A stretch of 38,493 bases of DNA from Clostridia bacterium (GTDB taxonomy: Bacteria > Bacillota > Clostridia > Christensenellales > Aristaeellaceae), in assembly GCA_030529995.1 (NCBI GenBank), contig JAUMVT010000017.1:1-38493 (forward strand). Reading direction: 5' to 3'. This document shows positions 13,766-21,949 of this stretch, piece by piece (the first letter of the stretch is position 1; each line of letters begins with the position of its first letter). The notes under the pieces were generated by a model. That model saw nothing but the letters and a program-made list of their open reading frames with translations, did no database searches and was not told the DNA's origin. Made by a program: the position numbers and the translations under genes.

Positions 13766-14557
13766 TTACTTTGCAGAAAGATCGTTGCTCTTTTCACTGG
13801 TGCTGTAGCACTTCGTCAATATCTTGGCAATGCTCTTTGGCCAGAACAGGCGGAACATCTGCTCATCTTCTCCGGTGCGAAGAGACTCCCCGATCACCCG
13901 GCTTGTTTCCGACCCTTCATGAATGCGATGGCACATAAGGGGCTGCGGACAGTAGCAGAACCGTCCTTTGTCATGGGAAAGGCGCTCCCAGGTTTGCCAA
14001 TCCAGGTTGCTTTTCAGTCCTGCCTGAAACAGCGGAGCAGGAAGCACCGCCTTATGATAGGTTACCGAGGGGCAGCAGATGCCATTACCGAAGCGGAGCA
14101 CCCACCGCTTTGCAAAGGGACGGGTTTGCAGATGCCGAAAGCGAAGCGGCCACTGCAAGATACGCTTGATCCGCAGCAGCTTGCCTTGGGTAGTCTTTTC
14201 TGTGCCCCGGAGCTCTGCATAGTCCGTGAAGAACAGTTCAAAGCCTCCGTTCTCCATTGCCTTTTTCATGGCAGCTGCATAGCCTGGCTCATATACATCA
14301 TCTTGATGGCATAGGGTAACGTACTCGCTGTCTGATTGTGCCATGGCGAAATTCCAATCCCCGTGAATGGAGCTTGCTGCCGGATTGATATGCAGGGGCA
14401 AATCGTACCGGGCGCACAAACTGCGGATGCTTTCATTCGGTGTGGAGGTGCAGACAATCACATTGCTTTCTCCTCGCTGAGCAAGAACGGATTGGATGCA
14501 TTCCTCCAGATAAGGGCTCTCTTTATAAGCACAAATGGCAAAGGTATGCTTGTTCAC
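13766..14557 (-). CDS. GT2 family glycosyltransferase
   Basis: This 263-residue GT-A enzyme begins 'TFAICAYKESPYLEECIQSVLAQ', a typical GT2 opening, and has a metal-binding HQDDVYEP at 84-91. The donor and acceptor are unknown. I chose the GTG at 14557 because TTGGAGG sits six bases upstream; a GTG at 14584 and an ATG at 14578 are in frame but precede that ribosome site. The gap to the next glycosyltransferase is 12 bases, so the two should be cotranscribed. The C-terminus is basic and Ser-rich. Confidence 0.85.
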   Translation of the reverse strand: MNKHTFAICAYKESPYLEECIQSVLAQRGESNVIVCTSTPNESIRSLCARYDLPLHINPAASSIHGDWNFAMAQSDSEYVTLCHQDDVYEPGYAAAMKKAMENGGFELFFTDYAELRGTEKTTQGKLLRIKRILQWPLRFRHLQTRPFAKRWVLRFGNGICCPSVTYHKAVLPAPLFQAGLKSNLDWQTWERLSHDKGRFCYCPQPLMCHRIHEGSETSRVIGESLRTGEDEQMFRLFWPKSIAKILTKCYSTSEKSNDLSAK

Positions 14558-14614
14558 AGCAATCCTCCAAGTATTCATTTTCACTATGAGCAGGGGTCTG
14601 CCGAACCTATCAGG

Positions 14615-15358
14615 CTATTCGACATGGTAGATTCTGCGCAGTTCAGGCGTCATTTGGTTATCATGCTCATAGACAATCAGCGGCGGTTCCGGATGCAGCA
14701 TAGGTTTTGCATCCTTCAACGCTTCAATCAGCACCAGATTAGCCGGCTTGTCTGCTCGCGGGTAAATCAGCCGAAACCGCTTCGGGGCAAGGTGCGCCGC
14801 TTCCAGGTCCTTCATGGCCTGCAGCATTTGCGGAGCAGGGTACACCATGGCAAATTTGCCTTTTCCCTTCAGCAATCGATGCGCCATGCGGAACCAACCG
14901 ATGATGCCTTCCTCGCTTTGGTGCCGTGCAACCCTGCGGGCGTCATCCGGGTTGCGAATGGTGGTGCCGTTAATGCCGTAAGGCGGATTGCAAATGACAG
15001 CGTCCAAGGTTCCGGGAGCAATCAGGTCGGCCGCGGCAGCCACATCCGCAGGATGAATGTGAATCACATGCTCCAGTTGATTCATCTTCACGGAGCGCAA
15101 TGCCATGTCGGCCATATCAGCCTGACATTCAAAAGCCTCAAAGCGGCATCCTTTTCCGCGGCCGTACAAAAGCATGGGCAAAATGCCTGTGCCCGTGCCA
15201 AAGTCAGCTACAACAGCCTTCGGGTCAATTCGTGCGAAATCCGCCAGCAGGACAGCATCCATGCCAAAGCGAAAGCCTCGCTGCTTTTGCAGAATATGCA
15301 TGTCCGCCAATTGAAGCTCATCCACTCGTTCATCCGGCAGGATGGTTACCTCTGTCAT
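14615..15358 (-). CDS. TrmN6/YfiC-like tRNA (adenine-N6) methyltransferase
   Basis: This 247-residue SAM-dependent methyltransferase has motif I DFGTGTG (52-58) and the N6-adenine methyltransferase motif NPPY (124-127). The early 'QKQRGFRFGMDAVLLADF' segment is typical of the TrmN6 group, which modifies A37 of tRNA1-Val in E. coli. AGGAGG lies about 9 bases before the ATG at 15358. It is the first gene upstream of the glycan cluster on the same strand, 57 bases before the glycosyltransferase, so it may share a transcript, but the functions are unrelated. The exact tRNA target is inferred. Confidence 0.88.
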   Translation of the reverse strand: MTEVTILPDERVDELQLADMHILQKQRGFRFGMDAVLLADFARIDPKAVVADFGTGTGILPMLLYGRGKGCRFEAFECQADMADMALRSVKMNQLEHVIHIHPADVAAAADLIAPGTLDAVICNPPYGINGTTIRNPDDARRVARHQSEEGIIGWFRMAHRLLKGKGKFAMVYPAPQMLQAMKDLEAAHLAPKRFRLIYPRADKPANLVLIEALKDAKPMLHPEPPLIVYEHDNQMTPELRRIYHVE

Positions 15359-15491
15359 ACCTTCTTCGCCTCCTGCCCCATGAAAGTTCCACCGCCTCGC
15401 TGGTATTTTATCATATTTTAACTCGGAATACCACTAGGATCTTGGGTTTGGTTTGAACGGCCATAACGCCGTGACACAACCATGCGAAAAC

Positions 15492-15520
15492 TTGCTTTTC
15501 ATGCCTGATGGTTTTATAAT
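15492..15520 (+). promoter_or_regulatory. Promoter of murI
   Basis: -10 TATAAT (15515-15520, full consensus) is preceded after 17 bp by TTGCTT (15492-15497). The ribosome site AGAGGAG follows at 15541. Confidence 0.75.
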
Positions 15521-15556
15521 GTTCCTATCAATTTTTTGAAAGAGGAGCTTTACGGA

Positions 15557-16339
15557 ATGAACGCAGAAAATCCCATTGGCGTTTTTGACAGCGGTGTAGG
15601 CGGCATCAGCGTCCTCGCCGAGTTGGAGCGTGAACTGCCTCACGAACATTTTATTTATTACGGAGATACCCTCCATGCGCCTTACGGCACAAAGACCCCT
15701 GAGGAAGTGATGGCTTGCGTCCGTCAGGTCATGAAGGAGCTTACCGCAAGAGAAGTGAAGGCTGTTGTTATTGCCTGCAATACCGCAACCAGCGTAGCGG
15801 CGGCGACCCTGCGTCAGGAAATGACACTGCCGATTATCGGCATGGAACCGGCACTGAAGCCGGCGTCCTTGGTTCGGCACGAAGGTGCCATTCTTGTGCT
15901 GGCAACGCCCGTAACCCTGAGTCTGCCGAAATTTCAGTCTTTGATGGAGCGTTATGGTGAGGGTGCTGTTCCCCTGCCCTGTCCGGGCTTAATGGAGCTA
16001 GTGGAGCAAAAGGATTTTCACGAAGCAAAGCATTATTTACAGCAAGCTCTTTCTGCGTATGACCTGGCTGCGGTAGACGCTATTGTGCTTGGCTGCACCC
16101 ACTATGTTTTTCTGCGTCCTTTGCTCAGGGAACTGTTGCCTGATCATGTTCAAGTCATGGACGGCAACAGCGGCACTGCCAAACAGCTGCGGCGTGTGCT
16201 GGAAAAAGGCGACCTTCTTCGCCGTGACGGCGAGGGCAGCATTCATTTGCTCTCCAGCAGCCCCAAGGAAGAAGATCATACCTGTATGCTGGAATTGCTG
16301 ACCCTTGCAAGGCAGCAATCTGTAGTTTCTGGCTTGTAG
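15557..16339 (+). CDS. murI: Glutamate racemase
   Basis: This 260-residue cytosolic enzyme interconverts L- and D-glutamate, supplying D-Glu for peptidoglycan. The cofactor-independent two-cysteine site is visible: GVFDSGVGG at the N-terminus (Asp11/Ser12), Cys74 in ACNTATS and Cys180/His182 in GCTHY. Length is normal. The ATG at 15557 is 9 bases after AGAGGAG; a TTG at 15536 precedes that site and is unlikely. It is apparently monocistronic, with its own promoter and a terminator at 16375-16425. Confidence 0.95.
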   Translation: MNAENPIGVFDSGVGGISVLAELERELPHEHFIYYGDTLHAPYGTKTPEEVMACVRQVMKELTAREVKAVVIACNTATSVAAATLRQEMTLPIIGMEPALKPASLVRHEGAILVLATPVTLSLPKFQSLMERYGEGAVPLPCPGLMELVEQKDFHEAKHYLQQALSAYDLAAVDAIVLGCTHYVFLRPLLRELLPDHVQVMDGNSGTAKQLRRVLEKGDLLRRDGEGSIHLLSSSPKEEDHTCMLELLTLARQQSVVSGL

Positions 16340-16374
16340 CAAGCCAAATAAAACATTCGAACATTATACAAAAG

Positions 16375-16425
16375 TGCCAAAGATAAGCTTTGCTGCAATT
16401 CAAAGCTTTTCTTTTGGGCATTTTT
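16375..16425 (+). terminator. Terminator of murI
   Basis: A perfect inner stem (AGCTTTG 16386-16392, CAAAGCT 16401-16407) is extended imperfectly by TGCCAAAG against CTTTTGGGCA and followed by TTTTT (16421-16425). Confidence 0.7.
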
Positions 16426-16426
16426 A

Positions 16427-16435
16427 TGTTATAAT
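16427..16435 (+). promoter_or_regulatory. Extended -10 promoter of the EF-G-like gene
   Basis: TGTTATAAT matches the extended -10 form TGnTATAAT exactly. The expected -35 position holds only a weak hexamer, as extended -10 promoters allow. It begins right after the murI T run. Confidence 0.6.
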
Positions 16436-16525
16436 CCTCACAACATCATGGTGTCGATGAATAAAAGTCAAAGATTTATTCTATACCCCATGGGTGAAAT
16501 CCATGATAACAAGGAGGAAACGGAT

Positions 16526-18610
16526 ATGGCTGATTATTTGACCTCAAACATTCGCAACATCGCCCTCATGGGACATGGCGGCGAGGGCAAGACGACTTTA
16601 ACGGAAGCAATGCTCTTCGCTGCCGGTATTATTGATCGTCAGGGCAAAGTCGAAGACGGAACCACGACGACAGACTTTGAGCCTGAAGAAATCAAGCGTA
16701 AGTGCTCTGTCAGCGCCGCTTGTGCTCCTATCGACTGGAACGACAAGATGCTCAACATTATTGACGTTCCCGGCTATTTTGATTTTATCGGTGAAACGAC
16801 CGGCCCCCTCCGTGTTGTTGAGACTGCCTGCATCGTGGTCAGCGCCGTGACAGGCTTTAATGTCGGTGCTGAAAAGGCCTTTAAGTATGCCGTGAAGAGC
16901 GGCGTTGGCCGTATGTTTGTTGTGAACCAGATGGATCGTGAACACGCCAGCTTTGATAAGGTTACCCAGCAGCTGCGTGACCGTCACGGCAGTTGCGTGG
17001 TGCCTGTGCTAATGCCCATCGGCGATGGCGAGAGTTTCCGCGGCGTTGTGAACGTGCTGGAAAAGAAGGCCTATGAAGGCGCCTATAAGAAGAGTGTAGA
17101 AGTGCCGATGCCTGAAAACATGAAGGAAAAGGTAGACCGGGCTTTTGAATATTTGACTGAGCAGGCTGCCGCCGCTGATGACGACCTGATGATGAAGTAC
17201 CTGGATGAGGGTGAACTGAATTATGACGAAATCCTCAAGGGCTTCCGTAAGGGCATGAAAGATGGCAGCATCGTTCCCGTATGTGCCGTGTCTGCCGTGA
17301 CCGGCGTCGGTATTGCACGCATGATGGACTTGATGGCGAAGTATCTGCCCTCCCCTGCGCATGACGGCATTGAGCACGCCGGCTTCAATCCCCGTACCGG
17401 CGAAGCACAGGTGCGTGTCTGCAAGGACGACCAGCCTTTCTCCGCCTTTATCTACAAGACCATCGCTGACCCCTTCGTGGGCAAGCTGTCCCTGTTCCGC
17501 ATTTTCTCCGGTATGCTGACCAGCTCCACCACCCTTTACAACGTGAACAAGGATAAGACGGAGAAAACCGGTGGCATCTTCATCCTCCGGGGCAAGAAGC
17601 AGATTGCGAAGCAGCAGCTTCACGCCGGTGACTTGGGTGCACTGTCCAAGCTGCAGTTCACCTCTACCGGCGACACGCTGGCGGATTACAATGCGCCGAT
17701 TCAGTATCCGACCCTCGCCTTCCCGCCGGTGTGCATGAGCAAGGCTGTCTATGCTGCCAAGCAGGGCGAAGAAGATAAGGTCTTCTCCGGACTGGCTCGC
17801 CTGATGGAGGAAGATCCTTCCATTACCTTGGAAAAGAATACGGAAACCACGGAAACGCTGCTTTCCGGTCAAGGCGAAATGCACCTGGATGTGATCCGCA
17901 ACAAGCTCGCCAACAAGTTTGGTGCTAATGCGGTGCTGCAGGATCCCAAGATCCCCTATCGTGAAACGATCCGCAAGGTTGTGAAGGTGGAAGGCCGTCA
18001 CAAGAAGCAGACCGGCGGCCACGGCCAGTTTGGTGATGTGTGGATTGAGTTCTCTCCCTCCCTGAACGGCACGGACTTCGAATTCGAAGACGCCGTGGTT
18101 GGCGGCGTGGTTCCCCGCAACTTCATTCCCTCCGTTGAGAAGGGTCTGCGTGAGAACATGGCGCACGGCGTGCTGGCCGGGTATCCTATGGTGGGCGTTC
18201 ACGCCAAGCTGTATGATGGTTCCTATCACCCTGTTGACTCCTCCGAAATGGCCTTCAAGACCGCCGCACGCATTGCCTACAAGAAGGGCTGCATGGATGC
18301 AGGTCCTGTGCTGATGGAGCCCATCATGCACGTGGAAGTGCTGGTGCCGGACGAGTACATGGGTGATATCATGGGCGACATGAATAAGCGCCGCGGCCGG
18401 ATCATCGGCATGAATCAGGTGGACGGCATGCAGAAGGTAGAAGCCGAAGCCCCCATGTCCGAAATGTTCAAGTATGCAACGGATCTCCGTTCCATGACCC
18501 AGGCTCGTGGTTCCTTCACCATGAAGTTTGAACGGTATGAGGACGTTCCGCCGAATGTGGCCGAAAAGATCATTGCGGCTGCTAAGAAGGACGACAGCGA
18601 CGACGACTAA
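16526..18610 (+). CDS. EF-G-like translation GTPase (FusA2-type paralogue)
   Basis: This 694-residue five-domain protein has the layout of EF-G. The P-loop GHGGEGKT (16-23) differs from the AHIDAGKTT of canonical EF-G. G3 is DVPGYFDF, and G4 is NQMD instead of NKMD. Domains II to V follow, ending in an acidic DDSDDD tail. It belongs to the 'elongation factor G-like' group found beside true EF-G in Clostridia. There is no rpsL-rpsG-tuf context here, which also argues against the housekeeping fusA. The ATG at 16526 is 8 bases after AAGGAGG. Its precise role, such as translocation under stress or recycling, is not settled. Confidence 0.9.
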   Translation: MADYLTSNIRNIALMGHGGEGKTTLTEAMLFAAGIIDRQGKVEDGTTTTDFEPEEIKRKCSVSAACAPIDWNDKMLNIIDVPGYFDFIGETTGPLRVVETACIVVSAVTGFNVGAEKAFKYAVKSGVGRMFVVNQMDREHASFDKVTQQLRDRHGSCVVPVLMPIGDGESFRGVVNVLEKKAYEGAYKKSVEVPMPENMKEKVDRAFEYLTEQAAAADDDLMMKYLDEGELNYDEILKGFRKGMKDGSIVPVCAVSAVTGVGIARMMDLMAKYLPSPAHDGIEHAGFNPRTGEAQVRVCKDDQPFSAFIYKTIADPFVGKLSLFRIFSGMLTSSTTLYNVNKDKTEKTGGIFILRGKKQIAKQQLHAGDLGALSKLQFTSTGDTLADYNAPIQYPTLAFPPVCMSKAVYAAKQGEEDKVFSGLARLMEEDPSITLEKNTETTETLLSGQGEMHLDVIRNKLANKFGANAVLQDPKIPYRETIRKVVKVEGRHKKQTGGHGQFGDVWIEFSPSLNGTDFEFEDAVVGGVVPRNFIPSVEKGLRENMAHGVLAGYPMVGVHAKLYDGSYHPVDSSEMAFKTAARIAYKKGCMDAGPVLMEPIMHVEVLVPDEYMGDIMGDMNKRRGRIIGMNQVDGMQKVEAEAPMSEMFKYATDLRSMTQARGSFTMKFERYEDVPPNVAEKIIAAAKKDDSDDD

Positions 18611-18622
18611 GCAAGGAAAACA

Positions 18623-18655
18623 AGAGGCTGAGCACGATGTGCTCAGCCCCTCTTT
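18623..18655 (+). terminator. Terminator of the EF-G-like gene
   Basis: A perfect 10-bp stem (GGCTGAGCAC 18626-18635, GTGCTCAGCC 18639-18648) with a GAT loop, extended by AGAG/CTCT-type pairing, is followed by TCTTTTATT. It also borders the convergent GNAT gene. Confidence 0.85.
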
Positions 18656-19146
18656 TATTCCAATACGTAACGCAGCAAATTTGCTTCCGGCTCCATACCC
18701 AAGGTAATCACATGCCTTGCTGTCAGGTGAAAATCCAGCTTGACCAAGATGTGCTTCATTCGCTCGTTCGCATCAGACGTATCAGCGTAGATATGCCGGA
18801 TGCCATAGACTTCCCTTGCCAGTGCAATGCCCTGCTGCATAGCCCTTGTACCGTAGCCATGCCCCTTGCATGTATCGTCCCGAAGAATGATGCCAATTTC
18901 GCAAGTCTTACTGTCAGCATCAGCAAACTTTAAGGATAATGCTCCGATACAATCCTGCTCATCGAGGAAAATGCCGAAGATTGGATGCCAGTCCTGCTGC
19001 CGGCATTCATAGTCAAAGCATCGATCCGCATAAGATCTGCGGTAAAGATACTGCTCCGTCATCATGACAGCATCAGGCATATAGTGAGCGTAGAAATGGT
19101 GATACTCGCTTCTCGTAAAAGGGCGAAGGCTGATTGCAGACTGCAT
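18655..19146 (-). CDS. GNAT family N-acetyltransferase
   Basis: This 163-residue cytosolic acetyltransferase has the GNAT core: 'IGALSLKFADADSKTCEIGIIL', then the acetyl-CoA pyrophosphate loop region 'KGHGYGTRAMQQGIALA', then the C-terminal 'HIYADTSDANERMKHILVKLDF'. This resembles the RimJ/RimL-like subgroup. The ATG at 19146 overlaps the stop of the methionine-sulfoxide reductase gene (TGATG), so translation is probably coupled; a GGAAGGA lies about 12 bases ahead. The substrate is unknown. It is the last gene of the lexA transcript. Confidence 0.85.
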   Translation of the reverse strand: MQSAISLRPFTRSEYHHFYAHYMPDAVMMTEQYLYRRSYADRCFDYECRQQDWHPIFGIFLDEQDCIGALSLKFADADSKTCEIGIILRDDTCKGHGYGTRAMQQGIALAREVYGIRHIYADTSDANERMKHILVKLDFHLTARHVITLGMEPEANLLRYVLE

Positions 19147-19643
19147 CACAGCAAGCCGTCCTTCCACGATGCTGCGGAAAGCACCTGACAAATCGCTTCA
19201 AGCCCCTGCAAATCTTCCGTATCAAAGCGGTTGAGCAGCGGGCTGTCAATATCCATCACGCCATAGAGCTGACCGTCAAAAATCAGCGGAAGCACGATTT
19301 CGGCATTGGATGCGCTGTCACAGGCAATATGCCCCGGAAATTGATGCACATCCGCAACAAGCTGGGACTTACGCTGAAGTGCCGCCGTACCGCAAACGCC
19401 TCGACCCAATCGGATGGTCGTGCAGGCAACTTTCCCTTGAAAAGGTCCCAAAAGCAAAGTATCGCCCTTCAGCAGATAAAAGCCAACCCAGTTGATATCA
19501 GGGAGTGCCTCCCACAGCAGTGCAGCGCAGTTGGCCATGCTGGCCATGGGGCTTGTACATCCATCTACCAGAGCGGCTAGCTGTTCCTTCAGCAGCGCAT
19601 ACAATGCGCTCTTTTCCTTTGGCCAAGCAGGCGTATCATACAT
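19146..19643 (-). CDS. msrC: Free methionine-(R)-sulfoxide reductase (GAF-domain fRMsr)
   Basis: This 165-residue single GAF-domain enzyme reduces free methionine-R-sulfoxide. All three family cysteines are present: Cys74, Cys84 (GRGVCGTAA) and Cys108 (GHIACDS), corresponding to Cys84/94/118 of the E. coli enzyme with a constant offset of 10. Length matches the E. coli protein. The ATG at 19643 has GAAGGAA about 8 bases upstream; longer in-frame extensions overlap the preceding membrane-protein gene. It lies between a hemolysin-III-like protein and a GNAT enzyme behind lexA. Confidence 0.9.
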   Translation of the reverse strand: MYDTPAWPKEKSALYALLKEQLAALVDGCTSPMASMANCAALLWEALPDINWVGFYLLKGDTLLLGPFQGKVACTTIRLGRGVCGTAALQRKSQLVADVHQFPGHIACDSASNAEIVLPLIFDGQLYGVMDIDSPLLNRFDTEDLQGLEAICQVLSAASWKDGLL

Positions 19644-19663
19644 TGAGGCATTTCCTTCTTTCC

Positions 19664-20332
19664 TTAAAGGACATAAAGATAAATGGCAAAGAAATGAAGA
19701 ATGGTCCCGCCCAGGCAAAAGAAATGGAAGACAGAATGGAAGAATTTCTTCTTCGATCCGATGCCGTATAGGATGGCCCCCAGCGTATAAACGCATCCAC
19801 CTGCCAGAAGCAGGTTAATGCCACGAGCATCCATCAGCAACTTTAACTGCGGGAAGGAAAAGATCACCATCCATCCCATGACGAGATAGCACGCCACGGA
19901 CACCTTGGCGAATTTCTTCAGACTCACGGCATTCAGCACAATGCCGACAATGGCAATGAGCCAAATCACTCCAAACAGCCACCACCCCATGCTTTCACGC
20001 AGGGTTACAAGGGTAAAAGGCGTGTAGGTGCCGGCAATCAAAAGAAAAATGGTACAGTGGTCGAATACCCGAAATACCCGCTTGGCTCGGTTCACCTTCA
20101 GTGCGTGATACAGGCAGCTCATCAGGTACAGAATGACCGTTGTTACACCAAAGACGATAGAGGAAGCAAGCTTAAATCCATCAAAAGGATTGCAGCTCTT
20201 TACAATGCACAGCACCAGCGCAGCAATACCAAGCAAAGCTCCAACGCCATGGGAAATGGAGCTGATCAGCTCTTCGGCCAAGCTGTAAGTCGGAATTGCC
20301 ACACGGCGCTTGCTTTCTTCTGCACTGATCAA
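19664..20332 (-). CDS. Hemolysin III / TrhA-type membrane protein (PAQR superfamily)
   Basis: This 222-residue protein has seven predicted hydrophobic helices. Family motifs include 'EELISSISHGVGALLG' near the N-terminus, 'SCLYHALKV', 'FDHCTIFLLIAGTYTPF', 'GGCVYTLGAILYG' and the C-terminal 'HSVFHFFCLGGTILHFFAI', with the conserved metal-site Ser/His/Asp/His residues of the PAQR fold. Bacterial members affect membrane fluidity or act as hemolysins in some hosts. The start is TTG at 20332, with GGAGG seven bases upstream and no alternative ATG in place. It begins 15 bases after the lexA stop. Confidence 0.9.
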   Translation of the reverse strand: MISAEESKRRVAIPTYSLAEELISSISHGVGALLGIAALVLCIVKSCNPFDGFKLASSIVFGVTTVILYLMSCLYHALKVNRAKRVFRVFDHCTIFLLIAGTYTPFTLVTLRESMGWWLFGVIWLIAIVGIVLNAVSLKKFAKVSVACYLVMGWMVIFSFPQLKLLMDARGINLLLAGGCVYTLGAILYGIGSKKKFFHSVFHFFCLGGTILHFFAIYLYVL

Positions 20333-20347
20333 TTTGACACCTCCGCC

Positions 20348-20962
20348 TTACTTGATCAGTCGGAAGAGAGAGACAACCTCGCCGACAATGGTTAGCTCCT
20401 TGGTATAAATAGGCTCCATGGTGGGATTTTCCGGCTGTAGACGATAGGTACCGTTTTCTTCCTTAAAGAACCGTTTCACGGTAGCAGAGTCGTCAATCAT
20501 GGCCACAATAATATCCCCATTGGAAGCATGATTTTGCTGCAGCACAATAATATAATCGCCATCCATAATGCCCGCGTTAATCATACTGTCCCCATGGACA
20601 CGCAAAATAAAATGATCGCCGCGGCCAAGCATCACTTCAGGAAGGGAAACATAGTCCTCCAGATTTTGCTCCGCCAGAATGGGTACGCCAGCCTGAACAT
20701 GCCCAACAACAGGCACGGCCACCGTTGCATTGCGAATGAAATTCGGGTCGCCCACAACTTCCATGGCACGGGGCTTCATGGCGTCACGATGGAGCAAGCC
20801 CCGCTTTTCAAGGCGCTGCAAATGTCCGTGCACCGTAGAGGTAGACTTCAGCCCTACCGCATTAGCAATCTCACGGACACTGGGCGGATAACCCTTGGTC
20901 TGTATCTCAGACTTAATGAAATCAAGAATGCGCTGCTGGTTGTCGCCACGAGGTCGCTGCAC
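20348..20962 (-). CDS. lexA: LexA repressor
   Basis: This 204-residue SOS repressor and self-cleaving protease has an N-terminal winged helix with 'SVREIANAVGLKSTSTVHGHLQRLEKRG' (28-55), nearly the B. subtilis recognition helix. The autocleavage site Ala91-Gly92 and the Ser126/Lys163 dyad (GDSM, ATVKRFF) are intact. The start is GTG at 20962, with AAGGTGG 9 bases upstream; the nearby ATG is out of frame. A promoter lies at 21006-21034, but no CGAACnnnnGTTCG box is seen at it. It heads an operon with the membrane protein, fRMsr and GNAT genes. Confidence 0.95.
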   Translation of the reverse strand: MQRPRGDNQQRILDFIKSEIQTKGYPPSVREIANAVGLKSTSTVHGHLQRLEKRGLLHRDAMKPRAMEVVGDPNFIRNATVAVPVVGHVQAGVPILAEQNLEDYVSLPEVMLGRGDHFILRVHGDSMINAGIMDGDYIIVLQQNHASNGDIIVAMIDDSATVKRFFKEENGTYRLQPENPTMEPIYTKELTIVGEVVSLFRLIK

Positions 20963-20992
20963 AATTCATCGCCACCTTGTTATAGATTAAGG

Positions 20993-21002
20993 ATCAATTG
21001 AT
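20993..21002. promoter_or_regulatory. Candidate operator dyad at the lexA start site
   Basis: The 10-bp palindrome ATCAATTGAT sits just downstream of the lexA -10, about where transcription should start. It does not match the usual Gram-positive SOS box, so its binding protein is uncertain. Confidence 0.3.
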
Positions 21003-21005
21003 TCT

Positions 21006-21034
21006 ATCATATTCCGCTCAAAAAATCAAAACAA
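21006..21034 (-). promoter_or_regulatory. Promoter of the lexA operon
   Basis: On the minus strand, -35 TTGTTT (21029-21034), 17-bp spacer, -10 TATGAT (21006-21011). Confidence 0.6.
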
Positions 21035-21376
21035 TTTCAAAAAGCTTTTGCTGCTTTCCTCTTCTTTTGAAATTAACTTTTCCGCCTGATTCTGACAGAA
21101 TGCCGAACATTATCATCTAACCATTGTTTTGTACAGGTCTTCCCGTCAGCTTTTATTTATGCATGTTGCATATTTTCAGTGAAATGTTCCCCACCGAAAC
21201 AGGCCGTTCTTAACAGACTCTTGATGCCCATTCTTATGAAAAACGGCAGTGTGAGAAAGGCCAAGCGGTTGAACGACTTGCCTTTGCTGTTCATGCGCAA
21301 GTGACGGCTTATACAGAGGCTGCAACACTTTCGTAATGAAATCAATAAAAGAGAACAATCGAAATACAAAAAAGAC
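21035..21376. other. Gene-free stretch between lexA and the DUF3899 gene
   Basis: About 340 bases. Short overlapping frames on the minus strand (21157-21369) have no ribosome site and match no family I know. There may be a degraded gene here, but I see nothing I can name. Confidence 0.4.
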
Positions 21377-21405
21377 TTGTATTTATGCGCAAAATGGTTT
21401 ATGAT
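21377..21405 (+). promoter_or_regulatory. Promoter of the DUF3899 gene (and possibly the peptide-transport operon)
   Basis: TTGTAT (21377-21382), 17-bp spacer, TATGAT (21400-21405). A 10-bp hairpin with one G-U pair (21418-21427 with 21437-21446) lies in the leader behind it, without a T run. Confidence 0.7.
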
Positions 21406-21480
21406 AGTAACGAACAGAGCGGTTCAGCCAGCACGACTGGACCGCTTTGCCCATCCTACTTGCTGAGTGGAGGTTGGATC

Positions 21481-21879
21481 ATGCAGCAGCGTCAATCGTG
21501 GCGCGGTTTTTGGAAGACAGCCCTAGTGCTTCTGGTGATTGGTGCTGTTCCGGGCGTATATCTCGGCATTCGTCGTTCATCGCCGGTGCTTACCTTCGCT
21601 GCTGATCTGGTCTTTGCGCAGGCATCTGTTTTTCTCATTTGGGGAATGATTCGGCTGCTTGGCAATATGCGTGCTTTCACTTCCTTTACGTGGGGATTGA
21701 AATCCTTGCGAAGGTTGATTGCCAACAGACCCATGAAATCTTCCCATGCCAAGGACGAGTACCTGAAATACCGCAACGAGCGTCCCATACACAACGATGT
21801 GTCCATGCTGATGATCTGCGGCGGTGTCCTCATGGTACTTGCTTTGGTGCTTACCGTGCTGGCCATCCGCATGGTGTGA
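21481..21879 (+). CDS. Small membrane protein, DUF3899-like
   Basis: This 132-residue protein has hydrophobic helices at about 12-30, 36-57 and 107-131. Between the second and third lies a basic loop with 'FTSFTWGLKSLRRLI' and 'KDEYLKYRNER', which resembles DUF3899 proteins of Bacillota. Function is unknown. The ATG at 21481 has GGAGG 7 bases upstream. It ends 70 bases before the substrate-binding protein of the peptide transporter, with no clear promoter in that gap, so readthrough into the transporter is possible. Confidence 0.7.
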   Translation: MQQRQSWRGFWKTALVLLVIGAVPGVYLGIRRSSPVLTFAADLVFAQASVFLIWGMIRLLGNMRAFTSFTWGLKSLRRLIANRPMKSSHAKDEYLKYRNERPIHNDVSMLMICGGVLMVLALVLTVLAIRMV

Positions 21880-21949
21880 CTTTTCCAGGTGTATGCACGG
21901 ATGCTTCACAGTATCCTTTGCATAAAAATCTTCCAAAGGAGTGGTTCCT

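Noticed and set aside
17009-18331. 440-codon minus-strand frame opposite the EF-G-like gene
   Set aside because: Antisense shadow of a strongly conserved GTPase.
21157-21369. Short minus-strand frames in the lexA upstream gap considered as a small gene
   Set aside because: No ribosome site and no recognisable family; overlapping frames are equally open.
21412-21425. GAAC...GTTC resembling a LexA box just after the DUF3899 promoter
   Set aside because: The half-sites are six bases apart instead of the required four, so it does not fit the Gram-positive SOS box.
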